Shown: piece after piece, positions 1 to 10,900 of the stretch | How positions within the stretch are numbered: the first letter of the stretch is position 1 | Layout of the letters: each line of letters begins with the position of its first letter | Assembly: GCA_947497145.1 (NCBI GenBank) | Contig: CANMFQ010000010.1 | Coordinates: 124,001 to 188,000, forward strand | Origin: an uncultured Flavobacteriaceae bacterium | GTDB taxonomy: Bacteria; Bacteroidota; Bacteroidia; Flavobacteriales; Flavobacteriaceae | Reading direction: 5' to 3' | DNA: 64,000 nt | Made by a program: the position numbers and the translations under genes | The notes under the pieces: generated by a model | Databases searched by the model: none | What the model was told of the DNA's origin: nothing | What the model saw: the letters and a program-made list of their open reading frames with translations, nothing else

Positions 1-760
1 CGACCTTCAGGAAGCCCTGACCCTCGAGAAACTTGTCTCAAAATCGGGCCTCACATTTCAGGTAGGTCATATGAAGCGTTTTGATGCCGGAATCGTATCC
101 GCCAAGAACTTCATTGATAACGAGATGGGCGGAATGGTTGCTTTTAAAGCGTGGTACTGTGATTCAACGCACCGCTATGACCAGACAGATAGCACTCAAC
201 CGGTACCCGTTTTGGGAAAGAATACGACAAAGCCCACAAGAAATCCCAAGGAAAACCTTCGTCGCTACTTCATGATGGCACATGGTAGCCATTTGCTCGA
301 TACCGCAAGATTCCTAGCGGGGAGAATCAATAGTGTACAAGCGCATCTTGTCGAAAAGAACGGCATGTACAATTGGTTTGTCGATACAGGATTTGAGAAT
401 GGAGCCAATGGACATCTTGACCTCACCGTTGCGGTACGGATGGATTGGCACGAAGGCTTCCATATCTATGGAGAGCAGGGAAGCGTTCTCGCCAAGACCT
501 ATAACCCTTGGTATTTTAAGGTCAGCGAGGTTCAATGCTTCTCGGAAAAGGACGGTCAGTATCGACAAGTATTGGATAACAAAGCCCATTTTTTTGCCCT
601 GCAGTTAGAGTCATTTGCCGAGTGCATATTGAACGGGGCTCCGCAAAAGGGAACAAATATCAAAGAGGGGATTGAATCCATTAAAGGCATGTTGGCCATA
701 GACCGATCTGTAAAAACAGGAAAAAGAATATCGTTGGACGAAGTAACCGGTGCGCTATGA
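1..760 (+). CDS. Gfo/Idh/MocA family oxidoreductase, 5' truncated by window
   Basis: The frame is open from base 2 to the TGA at 758-760, so the N-terminal NAD(P)-binding half lies outside the window. What remains is the C-terminal alpha/beta domain of a sugar or inositol dehydrogenase type enzyme. A VGHMKRFD segment near the start resembles the family's dihydrodipicolinate-reductase-like motif, and a HGSHLLD stretch carries the His-x-x-x-Asp typical of the substrate-binding domain. The stop overlaps the next start (ATGA), so it is translationally coupled to the isomerase. The family oxidises or reduces cyclic polyols and sugars with NAD(P); the substrate cannot be told. Base composition is richer in G+C than most of the window. 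Confidence 0.85.
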   Translation, partial: DLQEALTLEKLVSKSGLTFQVGHMKRFDAGIVSAKNFIDNEMGGMVAFKAWYCDSTHRYDQTDSTQPVPVLGKNTTKPTRNPKENLRRYFMMAHGSHLLDTARFLAGRINSVQAHLVEKNGMYNWFVDTGFENGANGHLDLTVAVRMDWHEGFHIYGEQGSVLAKTYNPWYFKVSEVQCFSEKDGQYRQVLDNKAHFFALQLESFAECILNGAPQKGTNIKEGIESIKGMLAIDRSVKTGKRISLDEVTGAL

Positions 761-1599
761 TACCACTTGCCATTTTCGCCAAAACCTACGGAGTGGATGC
801 TCCAAAAGAACTGGCCGCTCAATTGGAAGAGGATAAAATTGCTGCCGTCCACTATAATATGACCTGTTCGGGGCTATCCAGCTTGCCGAAGGAAATTCCG
901 CAGGAAAAAATCCAAGAGATAAGGGAGCAAGTACTTTCAAGGAACATTGAAATCGTTGGTGTATCAGCGACCTTCAACATGGTACACCCCAATAGGGCAG
1001 AAATTGAAAAAGGCCTTGAATCCTTAAAAGCAATCGCGGAGGCTTCGCGACAGCTAAAAAGCAATGTTATCACCCTTTGCACGGGCTCAAAGAATGCCCA
1101 GGATAAATGGAAATGGCATCCGGAGAACAGCTCGGAAAAGACCTGGAGCCAATTTCTGGATACGTTGGAGAAGGCAATTGTAATTGCGGAGGAAAACGAT
1201 GTTATACTTGGGATAGAACCCGAAACCGCCAACGTGGTCAATAGCTCCGCCAAAGCGAAAATACTTCTTGCTGACCTACAGAGCGATAGGGTCAAAATCA
1301 TACTGGACCCTGCCAATCTTTTTGATTCGGCCAAGGACAAAAATTCCATTCGGGAAATTGTCTCCAAAAGTTTTGATTTACTGTATGAGGATATTGCCGT
1401 TGCCCACGCCAAAGACCGAAGTTTGGATGGAACGATTAGGGCCGCCGGTAAGGGCGACATAGATTTCGAACATTTTATTGGGCTTCTTCACCAATCAGGT
1501 TTTCAAGGTCCTTTGGTGATGCACGGTCTGAAAGCCGAAGAAATACCTTTTGCGACCCACTATCTAAATACCCAGCTCGATGCCATTTTACGTTCGTAA
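757..1599 (+). CDS. Sugar phosphate isomerase/epimerase family (TIM barrel)
   Basis: This 280-residue protein has the xylose-isomerase-like TIM-barrel pattern. GIEPE near residue 152 (E154), ILDPAN near 182 (D184) and VAHAKD near 215 (H217) sit where this family places its divalent-metal ligands. Such proteins interconvert keto and aldo sugars or epimerise cyclic polyols, and they often act beside Gfo/Idh/MocA dehydrogenases. The start overlaps the previous stop by four bases, and the end overlaps the next gene by 20 bases, so it sits inside a compact operon. Substrate unknown. Other members of this fold act as inosose dehydratases, which is an equally possible role. Confidence 0.8.
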   Translation: MIPLAIFAKTYGVDAPKELAAQLEEDKIAAVHYNMTCSGLSSLPKEIPQEKIQEIREQVLSRNIEIVGVSATFNMVHPNRAEIEKGLESLKAIAEASRQLKSNVITLCTGSKNAQDKWKWHPENSSEKTWSQFLDTLEKAIVIAEENDVILGIEPETANVVNSSAKAKILLADLQSDRVKIILDPANLFDSAKDKNSIREIVSKSFDLLYEDIAVAHAKDRSLDGTIRAAGKGDIDFEHFIGLLHQSGFQGPLVMHGLKAEEIPFATHYLNTQLDAILRS

Positions 1600-2380
1600 T
1601 AAAGACACTTTTTACTTTAACAAGAAAGGGAATGGGAAACCTTTGGTTTTTCTTCACGGTCTGGGCGGAAACCTGAACCAAGTCAACAATCTCTTTGAGG
1701 GCACAGAAAATATCGAATATATTTCGTTTGATTTTAGGGGTCATGGGCAAACCATGGGCCGTTTGGATGAAGAACATGTTTCTATGCTCTCGTTTGCTGA
1801 AGATGTCTTCCATTTAGCAGAACATTTATCTCTGGACGAAACAAATATTGGTGGGATTTCACTCGGTGCAGCTATCTCGATTCGATTCGCACTTGACCAT
1901 CCCGAAAAGGTTAAAAAACTCATTTTGGTCCGTCCTTCCTGGTTGGATAGCCCAAATCCGGTGCATCTAAATATTCTTAAAGAAATCGCCGCTTTGATAG
2001 CACTGGAAGGCGTGCGGCAAGGAAAAAGCACTTTCAAGGCTTCGGAGATTTATTTACGATACAAAGAGCGTTTGCCCAATTACGCCAATTCGCTCCTTGG
2101 CCAATTCGAAAGGGCTCAGGCCGATACGGCACACGGGGTCTTGAGCGCGATATGTGCCGATAGCCCTATAAGGACAATGGAGGAATTGGGGGATGTAAAG
2201 GTACCCGTTTTGGTCATCGCCAACGACAATGACCCACAGCATCCTTTGTCCTTGGCGCGCTCCATTGCCAGCGGACTTCCCAAAGCCGAATTCCACATTG
2301 TCACATCCAGGTATAGGTCTCCGCAAGACCATAACAAGGAAGTGCTTGAACTCATCCTGAATTTCTTAGATAGAGCTTGA
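1580..2380 (+). CDS. Alpha/beta hydrolase
   Basis: The 266-residue protein has the alpha/beta-hydrolase layout: an oxyanion-hole HGLGG at 26-30, a nucleophile elbow GISLG with S94, a candidate acid at D216 or D218 in ANDNDP, and a C-terminal His at H251 in QDHNKE. There is no signal peptide, so it should act in the cytoplasm. It lies between a sugar isomerase and a sodium symporter, so a lactonase or esterase acting on an oxidised sugar intermediate is plausible; this is inference from context only. The ATG lies inside the end of the upstream gene. Confidence 0.8.
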   Translation: MPFYVRNKDTFYFNKKGNGKPLVFLHGLGGNLNQVNNLFEGTENIEYISFDFRGHGQTMGRLDEEHVSMLSFAEDVFHLAEHLSLDETNIGGISLGAAISIRFALDHPEKVKKLILVRPSWLDSPNPVHLNILKEIAALIALEGVRQGKSTFKASEIYLRYKERLPNYANSLLGQFERAQADTAHGVLSAICADSPIRTMEELGDVKVPVLVIANDNDPQHPLSLARSIASGLPKAEFHIVTSRYRSPQDHNKEVLELILNFLDRA

Positions 2381-2384
2381 AATT

Positions 2385-3944
2385 GTGGAAAATGTGGACC
2401 TTTTTATCGTTTTCGGTTATTTGTTCTCAATGATCGTATTGGGCATCTACTTGTCCGCCAGATCATCCGGGAACAAGTCGAGCCAAGATTATTTTCTGGC
2501 GGGTAAATCCTTGCCGTGGTGGGCAGTCGGCGGGTCATTGATTGCTTCCAATATTTCCGCGGAACAGTTCATCGGAATGTCCGGTTCAGGATACGTGGTG
2601 GGTCTGGCCATAGCTTCCTATGAATTTATGGCTGCCGCGGCGTTGTTGGTAGTGGCCAAATTTTTCTTTCCTGTTTTTCTAAAACACAACATAACCACCA
2701 TGCCCCAATTCTTGGAAAAAAGGTTCGATAATAGGGTGAAGAGTATTCTGGCCATGTTCTGGGTGGCACTGTTTGTCTTTGTTAATGTTACCTCGGTACT
2801 CTATCTGGGTGCGCTGGCCATAAAGACCATGACGGGGTTGCCTTTGATATACGGCATTGTCGGCCTTGCCCTGTATGCCGCGACATTCTCAATATTCGGC
2901 GGACTTCGGTCCGTGGTACTGACAGACTTGATTCAGGTGATTGTTCTTTTTGTGGGTGGGGCCATAGTTACTTATTTCACTCTTGAGTACCTTGCCGGGG
3001 GCTTTTTCGAGGGGCTTTCGTTTCTCTACGAGGAAGCGCCCGAAAAATTTGACATGATCTTGAGCAAGGACAATCCCGAATATAAAAATTTGCCCGGTCT
3101 GGGGGTCCTCATTGGGGGAATGTGGATAGCCAATCTGTACTATTGGGGCAGCAACCAATATATAATACAGAGAGCTCTTGCGGCCAGAAACATCAAGGAA
3201 GCACAAAAAGGAATGGCGTTTGCGGCCTTTGTCAAACTATTTCTGCCTTTGTTAGTGGTCATCCCGGGTATTGCTGCCTTCGTCTCCGGAGCTTCTTTGG
3301 ACCGGCCCGATGAAGCCTACCCCTGGGCACTGAACACTTTTGTGGGAGTGGGTTTTAAAGGGGTGACCCTTGCTGCACTTATTGCGGCTATCGGGTCTTC
3401 GTTGAGTTCTATGGTCAACAGTACAGCGACAATACTCACCCTGGATATTGTAAAGCCATTGTTTTCAAAAAAGAGGAACATCCCCGATACAGGTCTGGTC
3501 AGAATAGGAAAAGTATCTTCTTTTGCCACCCTTGTAATCGGTGTGGCCCTGGCACCGCTGTTTGCCAATTTGGAACAGACTATCCAATTCATTCAAGAAT
3601 ATACAGGCTTTATCAGTCCGGGAGTGGTCGCGGTTTTTCTTTTTGGACTTTTCTGGAAAAGAGCCACAGCAAATGCTGCATTTATTGCGATTGTTGTTTC
3701 TATACCTTTATCGATAATTATAAAGGCCTGTTTTCCGATGTTCCCATTCTTGGACAGGATGGGTTTGGCCTTTCTAATTTTATCCGTATTCGTTGTAGTC
3801 TATTCTTCAATTGAAAATTATGACACGAATAAACTGTCTGAATTTAAGTTGGACAGATCAATTTTTCGCACATCAAAAATGTTCAACTTAATTGCAGTGG
3901 TCGTGGTGTTTTTGTTGATTGTCATCTACGGGTTTTTTGGCTAG
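2385..3944 (+). CDS. Sodium:solute symporter (SSS/SLC5 family)
   Basis: This is a 519-residue polytopic membrane protein, about the family's normal length with some 13 hydrophobic segments. The N-terminal stretch with SQDYFLAGKSLPWW and SNISAEQFIG, and the later GGLRSVVLTD segment, are classic SSS features. It should import a solute with Na+ across the inner membrane. The start is GTG, four bases after the hydrolase stop; no in-frame ATG fits better. As the last gene of the operon, it probably imports the compound that the oxidoreductase, isomerase and hydrolase process. Substrate not predictable. Confidence 0.85.
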   Translation: MENVDLFIVFGYLFSMIVLGIYLSARSSGNKSSQDYFLAGKSLPWWAVGGSLIASNISAEQFIGMSGSGYVVGLAIASYEFMAAAALLVVAKFFFPVFLKHNITTMPQFLEKRFDNRVKSILAMFWVALFVFVNVTSVLYLGALAIKTMTGLPLIYGIVGLALYAATFSIFGGLRSVVLTDLIQVIVLFVGGAIVTYFTLEYLAGGFFEGLSFLYEEAPEKFDMILSKDNPEYKNLPGLGVLIGGMWIANLYYWGSNQYIIQRALAARNIKEAQKGMAFAAFVKLFLPLLVVIPGIAAFVSGASLDRPDEAYPWALNTFVGVGFKGVTLAALIAAIGSSLSSMVNSTATILTLDIVKPLFSKKRNIPDTGLVRIGKVSSFATLVIGVALAPLFANLEQTIQFIQEYTGFISPGVVAVFLFGLFWKRATANAAFIAIVVSIPLSIIIKACFPMFPFLDRMGLAFLILSVFVVVYSSIENYDTNKLSEFKLDRSIFRTSKMFNLIAVVVVFLLIVIYGFFG

Positions 3945-4078
3945 TTTTTTGATTCGTGCCATTTCAAGGCCATAGGACAGGCTCCCATTGATTTTCCACT
4001 TAAGAGAAGTACGACCGTCAATTAACTCAAAGGAAAACCTATTTTTGCTTATTTATGTTCTAATGATTTCTAGTCTTC

Positions 4079-4094
4079 TAAAACGGCCGTTTTA
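4079..4094. promoter_or_regulatory. 16-bp perfect palindrome upstream of recombinase
   Basis: TAAAACGGCCGTTTTA is a perfect 16-bp palindrome in the non-coding gap before the serine recombinase. It has no loop, so it is a poor terminator and a better fit to a protein-binding or recombination half-site pair. Function is inferred from position only. Confidence 0.4.
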
Positions 4095-4131
4095 CGGGAC
4101 GGTCGGGGCCAAGCGGTTTTTCTTTTGCCAA

Positions 4132-4189
4132 AGTGTCCCATTCTTGGTCTTTTTTAGTAGTTTCGGTAATTAACGTTTTATGGGACACT
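4132..4189. repeat. 10-bp inverted repeat flanking the recombinase 5' region
   Basis: AGTGTCCCAT at 4132-4141 and its exact reverse complement ATGGGACACT at 4180-4189 face each other across 38 bp. The right arm ends at the base before the recombinase ATG. Serine resolvases commonly bind inverted pairs in a res site just upstream of their own gene and repress themselves there. This spacing fits a subsite or operator, but that role is inference. Confidence 0.5.
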
Positions 4190-4756
4190 ATGATCGTAGG
4201 TTATGCCAGAGTATCAACTAAAGACCAATCCTTGGATTCACAGAAAGGTCTTCTTGAAAAAGCGGGTTGTGAACACATTTATTCCGATGTTGCCAGCGGC
4301 ACCAGGGATGACAGAAAGGGGCTAAACGAAATGCTGAAATATCTCCGGAAAGGGGATACGGTAATCACTTATAAAAATGATAGGATGTTTAGGTCGCTGA
4401 AGAATATGATAGACCTGATAGATACCTTTAATGAAAGGGGAGTGAATTTCAAGAGCCTAAGCGAACCGGAGTTCGATACCACTTCCGCCAACGGGAAGTT
4501 CCTACTTCAGATATTCGCATCCGTGGCCGAATTCGAACGTAACCTAATTTCGGAACGAACAAAGATGGGTCTGGCCAATGCGCGGAAAAGAAAAAAACAT
4601 TTGGGTAGGCCAAAGGGCACCTCAAATATTACCAAAGAAAAATACCATTTTGCAAGACACCTTTATGACAACATGAACGTGCCTATCAGGGAAGCGTGCA
4701 CTAGAGCTGGCATAAGTAAAAGTTCATTTTACAGGGTCGAAAAAGAAATAGCCTAA
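4190..4756 (+). CDS. Serine recombinase (resolvase/invertase family)
   Basis: This protein of 188 residues starts MIVGYARVST, with catalytic S9 preceded by R7. Further family marks are the DVASGTRDDR segment, the NDRMFRS motif holding active-site arginines, the FASVAEFERNLI segment of the long helix, and a C-terminal helix-turn-helix. It is normal length for small serine recombinases that invert or resolve DNA. A GTG 57 bases upstream would add a non-conserved N-terminal tail, so the ATG at 4190 is chosen. It follows a GC-rich catabolic operon and precedes a gene desert, and it is the only intact mobility gene in the window. Confidence 0.9.
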   Translation: MIVGYARVSTKDQSLDSQKGLLEKAGCEHIYSDVASGTRDDRKGLNEMLKYLRKGDTVITYKNDRMFRSLKNMIDLIDTFNERGVNFKSLSEPEFDTTSANGKFLLQIFASVAEFERNLISERTKMGLANARKRKKHLGRPKGTSNITKEKYHFARHLYDNMNVPIREACTRAGISKSSFYRVEKEIA

Positions 4757-4761
4757 ACCTT

Positions 4762-4941
4762 ATGGATTATCGTATTGTTTATGAAAAAAGTAAAGATGGA
4801 TGGAGCGCATATATTCCCGACCTGCCTGGGTGTACATCTGCGGGAGCCGACAAAGAGGAAATCGAAAAGAATATTTTAGAGGCCATCAAACTTCATCTGG
4901 AAGTAATTGCTGATAGCCAAACGGGGTGTGGTCATCCGTAG
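4762..4941 (+). CDS. HicB-like protein, solitary and short
   Basis: This 59-residue frame starts five bases after the recombinase stop. It shows the HicB fold signature: a beta strand start DYRIVYEKSKDG, then WSAYIPDLPGC, then a helix with KNILEAIKLHLEVI. HicB proteins normally neutralise the HicA mRNA interferase and carry a C-terminal DNA-binding part. Both HicA and that part are absent here. It may be a stand-alone HicB-like protein or a remnant. Tight spacing suggests co-transcription with the recombinase. Confidence 0.65.
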   Translation: MDYRIVYEKSKDGWSAYIPDLPGCTSAGADKEEIEKNILEAIKLHLEVIADSQTGCGHP

Positions 4942-5894
<953 letters not shown>

Positions 5895-7343
5895 TTACTT
5901 TGTAAATGCACTACGCCCCATGGTAAACGTTTTTCCTTTTTTATCATAAAAGAAATAATGAACTTCCTCACCAACCGCTACGGCCGAAAAACGTTTGATC
6001 TTTTTATTAGTATGCATCCACTGTACTTTTTCATGTGCCTCGGTATTTTTGTATACCGTTTCTGTATTAGGTACGTTCAAAATACTCAGGTCTGATTCTA
6101 ATACAACATCAAAACCAATTAATTTTTCTTTCTTTATGCTCGGTGCTAACATCGCTGTGCTGTTCAACAATTGCATATCTATAGCTTCTACATTAGGGCC
6201 AAAACCTTTAAAGTTTCTTATGGATTCATTAATTTGCTGCTGGTGAAACTGATTTTGCCAAAAAATATTATCGAACCAAATATTATGATAGTAGTTAAAA
6301 TTTTTATCACCTTCATACTTGTAATCCTCCGCTTTTACATAACTAAAATGAATAACCAGTTGCCCGTTTATTCCTTCATTAATGGCAGCGGTTAAAAAAT
6401 TAGTAGGACTTTTTATTTTTTTAGTTAGAGCGGTAAGGAGGTTATGATTTAGTTGATAATTAAAATCTTCTGCCAATGAATACGTATGTAGCTTCTCCCC
6501 TTTTTCAACATCAAAAATCACTATTTTAATATCGGCTTTATCATGATAAAAGGCAAACAATTTATTCTTATAAAGATAAGTATACCGATCGGTTGGTTTT
6601 TTTAGTTTTGGCAATTCAAAAACCCTATAATCCTGCTCTAAAGGTGCTTCGGCATTCATAGTAATCATTTTTATAGTCGCTTCTTCACTCTTAATGAAAT
6701 ATATGTTTTTATCCTTTAGATATACATTTGCTGGGTAAATGGAGCCATGGTTCACGTACTCACTTTGGTTTATCCATTGTATCCCATTTTTAAAAATAGT
6801 GTGCCATTCATCTACATGCTTTAGGCGTATCTTAACAGAATCTATGTTTGCTGCATCAAATGAGTACAGTTGCATATTCAATTTATTACGTTTCAAAACG
6901 GTTATTTTATCTGCCTCATCGCGCATAACAATCACGTTGTCAGCCGTAGTGAACAGCGGCTTATCAAAAGTCTGTTTTCCTGTATTTAAATCGTAACCCA
7001 ACAGTTTAAAACTTCGTTTACCACGTTTCTCATCAGCCAATAATAGTAATACTTGTTTGGCATTTTCTTCAAGCTGACTCGAAAGCACCTGCGGAGTACC
7101 TTGGCATACAAAGGCATCAAATTCTGTAGTTTGCCCTTGGCTATCGGTTACAAAGGGAATAATACCGTAGTAAGAAGTGATTAAATCTCTGTAGTCAACC
7201 ACATGCAACGATTGTGCTTCATTTAGTCGAGTAGAATACACATTTTCAACTCTTTTCTTATGCTTCCATGGTAAAAGCTGCTCTTGCGCTAAAAGAAGAG
7301 TGCATTGTAATACGAGGAACATACTGATGCTAATTTTTTTCAT
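5895..7343 (-). CDS. Hypothetical exported protein
   Basis: This is a 482-residue protein with a clear Sec signal peptide (MKKISISMFLVLQCTLLLAQ), so it is exported. The body is rich in beta-type sequence with repeated spacing that could be a propeller-like fold, but I recognise no family. There is no lipobox Cys and no type IX C-terminal signal that I can see. It stands alone between the gene desert and the adhesin operon. About 135 bp upstream is a 12-bp palindrome shared with the promoter of the GntR-type regulator at 55.8 kb, which might make it part of that regulon. Confidence 0.7.
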   Translation of the reverse strand: MKKISISMFLVLQCTLLLAQEQLLPWKHKKRVENVYSTRLNEAQSLHVVDYRDLITSYYGIIPFVTDSQGQTTEFDAFVCQGTPQVLSSQLEENAKQVLLLLADEKRGKRSFKLLGYDLNTGKQTFDKPLFTTADNVIVMRDEADKITVLKRNKLNMQLYSFDAANIDSVKIRLKHVDEWHTIFKNGIQWINQSEYVNHGSIYPANVYLKDKNIYFIKSEEATIKMITMNAEAPLEQDYRVFELPKLKKPTDRYTYLYKNKLFAFYHDKADIKIVIFDVEKGEKLHTYSLAEDFNYQLNHNLLTALTKKIKSPTNFLTAAINEGINGQLVIHFSYVKAEDYKYEGDKNFNYYHNIWFDNIFWQNQFHQQQINESIRNFKGFGPNVEAIDMQLLNSTAMLAPSIKKEKLIGFDVVLESDLSILNVPNTETVYKNTEAHEKVQWMHTNKKIKRFSAVAVGEEVHYFFYDKKGKTFTMGRSAFTK

Positions 7344-7926
7344 GGGACAAAGGGGAATATATGAAACGGAAGGTTCTACTATTTTAGTACTAATTGGTTA
7401 TACATACCTATGTAGGTATAAAAATAGTTTTTTTTAAAACAAAACAACAGTTAAAGTAAATTTACTACCTAAATCGTATCGTATACGATTTAGATATCCT
7501 CCGCCAATAACGGTAAAACAGGGCGATATGGGCTAAAAGTATGGTAAAAAGCTTAGGGTTTTATTAAAGAAAAAGAAGCCAAGCTTCCACCCTATTTTAA
7601 CTTTATTTATGCGCTCAAGTGCCGCCTATTACAACAAAATTGGCAGTGTACTACGCTAATATAAACCCCTGTACTTTTTGAGAGGCCAACAAAAAAAAAG
7701 GACTTTAGTACATTAAGGCAGTAGTAGTTACCAAATGACCATTGTAGACTGGCCTCGTGAAGTTTTATAGACCTAATAAAATCGATGTGCGGCCTATTTA
7801 TTTGATAAAAACACTTCTAAACCATACTTTAATGCAATAGATAGCAGGAATCAGCGTTTTTTTAACAGTAAAAACCTACTTTGTGTACATATAATCTTAC
7901 AGTATGGTAGAAAATTCTTTCTTCTT
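7344..7926. other. Intergenic region with operator-like palindromes
   Basis: A 583-bp gap between divergent genes. It contains the inverted repeat ATACCT-N4-AGGTAT at 7404-7419 and the palindrome ATCGTATACGAT at 7478-7489 (listed separately). No TAnnTTTG element with good placement was found for either flanking gene, and no coding frame is convincing. Confidence 0.6.
7478..7489. promoter_or_regulatory. GntR-type operator candidate (ATCGTATACGAT)
   Basis: A 12-bp perfect palindrome preceded by a partial repeat AAATCGT. It matches the core of the 16-bp palindrome that overlaps the promoter of the GntR/FCD regulator at 55.8 kb. GntR-family operators commonly have a GT-N2-AC core, as here. Binding by that regulator is inferred, not shown. 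Confidence 0.45.
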
Positions 7927-10900
7927 ATGTTTAAATCGATTGTAAAGTTCGTTGTTTTTCTTATCATCGCCAACCTTACAACGTGGTATGGAGTAGCCCA
8001 AACTACTGTTGATTTGGAAAACACAACATTTTCCACCTGTGGTAATGCGCTGCCTACCGCTATTATCTCGTTGGGTACATTAACATTTTCAGAAACAACA
8101 GCGACCGATTTTTCAATTAACAACAATACTTTCTTTATTCAAGCGCCGTCTAATTTTGAGATTTCTACCACAACGGCAACAAGTATGGGTAGTGATATCA
8201 GTGCTATATCGGTTACTCAGGTAAGCGGTAATCCATCTCGTTTGCAGGTACAAATTAACGTAACCGCAACAGCGACCATCGATGTGTTTAGTATAGAAAA
8301 TGTACAAATTCAATTAATCTCAGGAGCAACAGCCACTGATGGGCAATTGGTGTATATAGAGGGAGCTGCCAATGCTTTAAATGGCTTAGCTAATAATGCG
8401 ATTTTAGAAACGATAACTTTTACCCCCAATTCTGGAGGAACAGGTGTTGATCAAAGCGTGTGCGCCATTGCTGATGTTCAGAATATAACAGTTATTGATG
8501 ATAACGTAACTCAAAGTAGAACGTATGCTTGGGACGTTTTAGATAATGGTGTTTGGACGGCTATTCCTAGTTCAAATACAGAGGCACTTACCGTTGATAC
8601 AGCCACTTTCCCTAATGGTATTAGTACCTACAGGCGGGCAACCTCCTTTTCGTTATATGGAGAAACGTGTACCTTATACAGCTCTTCTGCAGTAATTACG
8701 GTGAATGAAATTTATCCGGGTAGCATAACCGAGGGTACCAATCAAAACATATGTGCCAACGAAACACCCGAGGTATTAAATTCTACCAGCGATGTTGCTG
8801 TCACACCAAGTGGCGGTGTCGCCACATACCAATGGTATGAAAATAGTACAGGCACATGGACTGCAATTACGGGCGCAAACGATAGCTTTTATCAGCCAGG
8901 AGCGCTATCTGAAACGACTTCTTTTAGACGACGCATAACAAATAGCTATGGCAGTTTTAGCTGTTTTGAAGAAACAAATCCGGTAAGTATTATTGTTAAT
9001 GCCGTTGTTGCTGGTGGTACCACTACCGATCAAAATATCTGTGCATTAGCTGATATACAATTGTTAACCGTAAATAACGGTGAGAATACGGGTACATATC
9101 AATGGCAAAAAAATATATCGGGTACATGGGAAGATATCGCTGGGGCTACACAAGGCACCTACGATGCAAGCGGAAACCTCACGCCTGGTATTTCCATGTT
9201 TAGACGTATTACCCGCCTATCAGGGGTTAGTTGTGAAGGTATTAGCACAGTGAGCACAATTACCTATACTGATTTTACTGTAGGTAGTATTTCAGGCGCA
9301 CAAACCATCTGTTATAACGAAGTACCTACAAGTCTAACGTCAACTTCTGAAGCTTCAGGCTCAGGTACTATTAGCTATCAATGGGAAATATTTGATGGTA
9401 CTGATTGGAATGCAATTGCTGGTGCAACATTAGTGAGTTATCAACCTGCTGCACTTCAAGAATCTACTTCTTATAGAAGAAGAGACCGTATTGAATTAAA
9501 CGGCTTTAGCTGTACTGATGTTACTAACGAAATACGTATTGAGGTTTTAGATGATATTAATGGCGGGGTAGCCGTTGCTGATCAGACCTTGTGTGTGGGT
9601 GAAACTCCTACCGCAATTACCATAACTGGTGGTACTGCAGCAAATCAAAATATTTCGTATCAATGGCAGTCAAGAACTTCAGGAAGTTTTGCAAATATGG
9701 TAGGTGAAACAGACCCTAGCCTAACCATTCCCTCCTCCCCTGCTAATACCACCGAATATAGAAGACAGACTTTGGTTTCAAATAATGGCGAAGTATGTTT
9801 TGAAAACTCTACGGTAAGTACCATTTTTATAAATAAAATTACTCCAGGTGTTATTGGAAACGACCAAGATATTTGTCGGGGGGCGGTACCAAATACCCTA
9901 GTTTCTATTAGTAATACAATAGCCGAGGGTAGTGTTACGTATAATTGGGAATCTTCTAGCGATAACGGAACCACTTGGCAAGCGATCGGTGGCGCTACAG
10001 GTACAACCCATAACCCCGGTAGTTTTACAAATAATATGCAGTTCAGACGCTTAGATATAAGCACCTTAAACGGCAAGGTTTGTAGTGCGTATACCAATAC
10101 AATTCGTATCAACGTAGCTGGAGAAATTGAGGGAGGTACAGGTTCTTCTGAGCAAACTATTTGCGAGGATGCATTACCTACTACCCTAACTGTTACTGGT
10201 GCTACCCCAGCGGGTACAGGAGTAAATTTTCAATGGTACGCCTCACCAGACGCTGTTACCTATTCCATAATTACAGGAGAAACAGGTGAAGAATTGGATG
10301 TATCATCCCCTATTACCGAAACCACCTATTATCGCAGATCTGTAACAGTGACCTCCAATGGTAATACCTGTACCGCCTTTAGTACGCCTACTAAAGTGAC
10401 CCTATTAGCTTTAGATGCAGGTACAATATCACAAACACAAACAGTATGTGATACCGGAACGGTAAATACTATCACTAGTACAGAAGATGCCGTATCTAAC
10501 GGTACGATAACCTATACTTGGCAAGATTCTGATGACGGTAATACATGGGTTGATATAGCGAGTACAGATCAAGCAACCTATACCCCAGCATTGCCGACTG
10601 AAACAGAAAAATACTATCGAAGAAAAGCAACAGCTGTATTAAACGGGTTACAATGCGTGGTGTTTACAGATGGAGTGATTGTTTATGCAAATCGATTTGT
10701 AATGGGTAATACCCACAGAGTTACCTTTTCCGGTGGCGAAACGGGCAGCATTGACGTATGTACCAATAGTGTGTTGGGAGCATTAAGAGGTAATTTTATG
10801 TTGACAGCTACTGGAGATTTAACATACCAATGGCAGGTTTCAAATGATAACATTACGTTTAGTGATATTGGTGGTGCTACTTCACCAACATATAATCCTC

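Noticed and set aside
3988-4173. 61-codon frame before the recombinase
   Set aside because: No family likeness; overlaps the palindrome and inverted repeat.
9660-10112. 150-codon antisense frame inside the giant adhesin
   Set aside because: The opposite strand has the 7.5-kb reading frame with strong repeat and domain evidence; this is a shadow frame.
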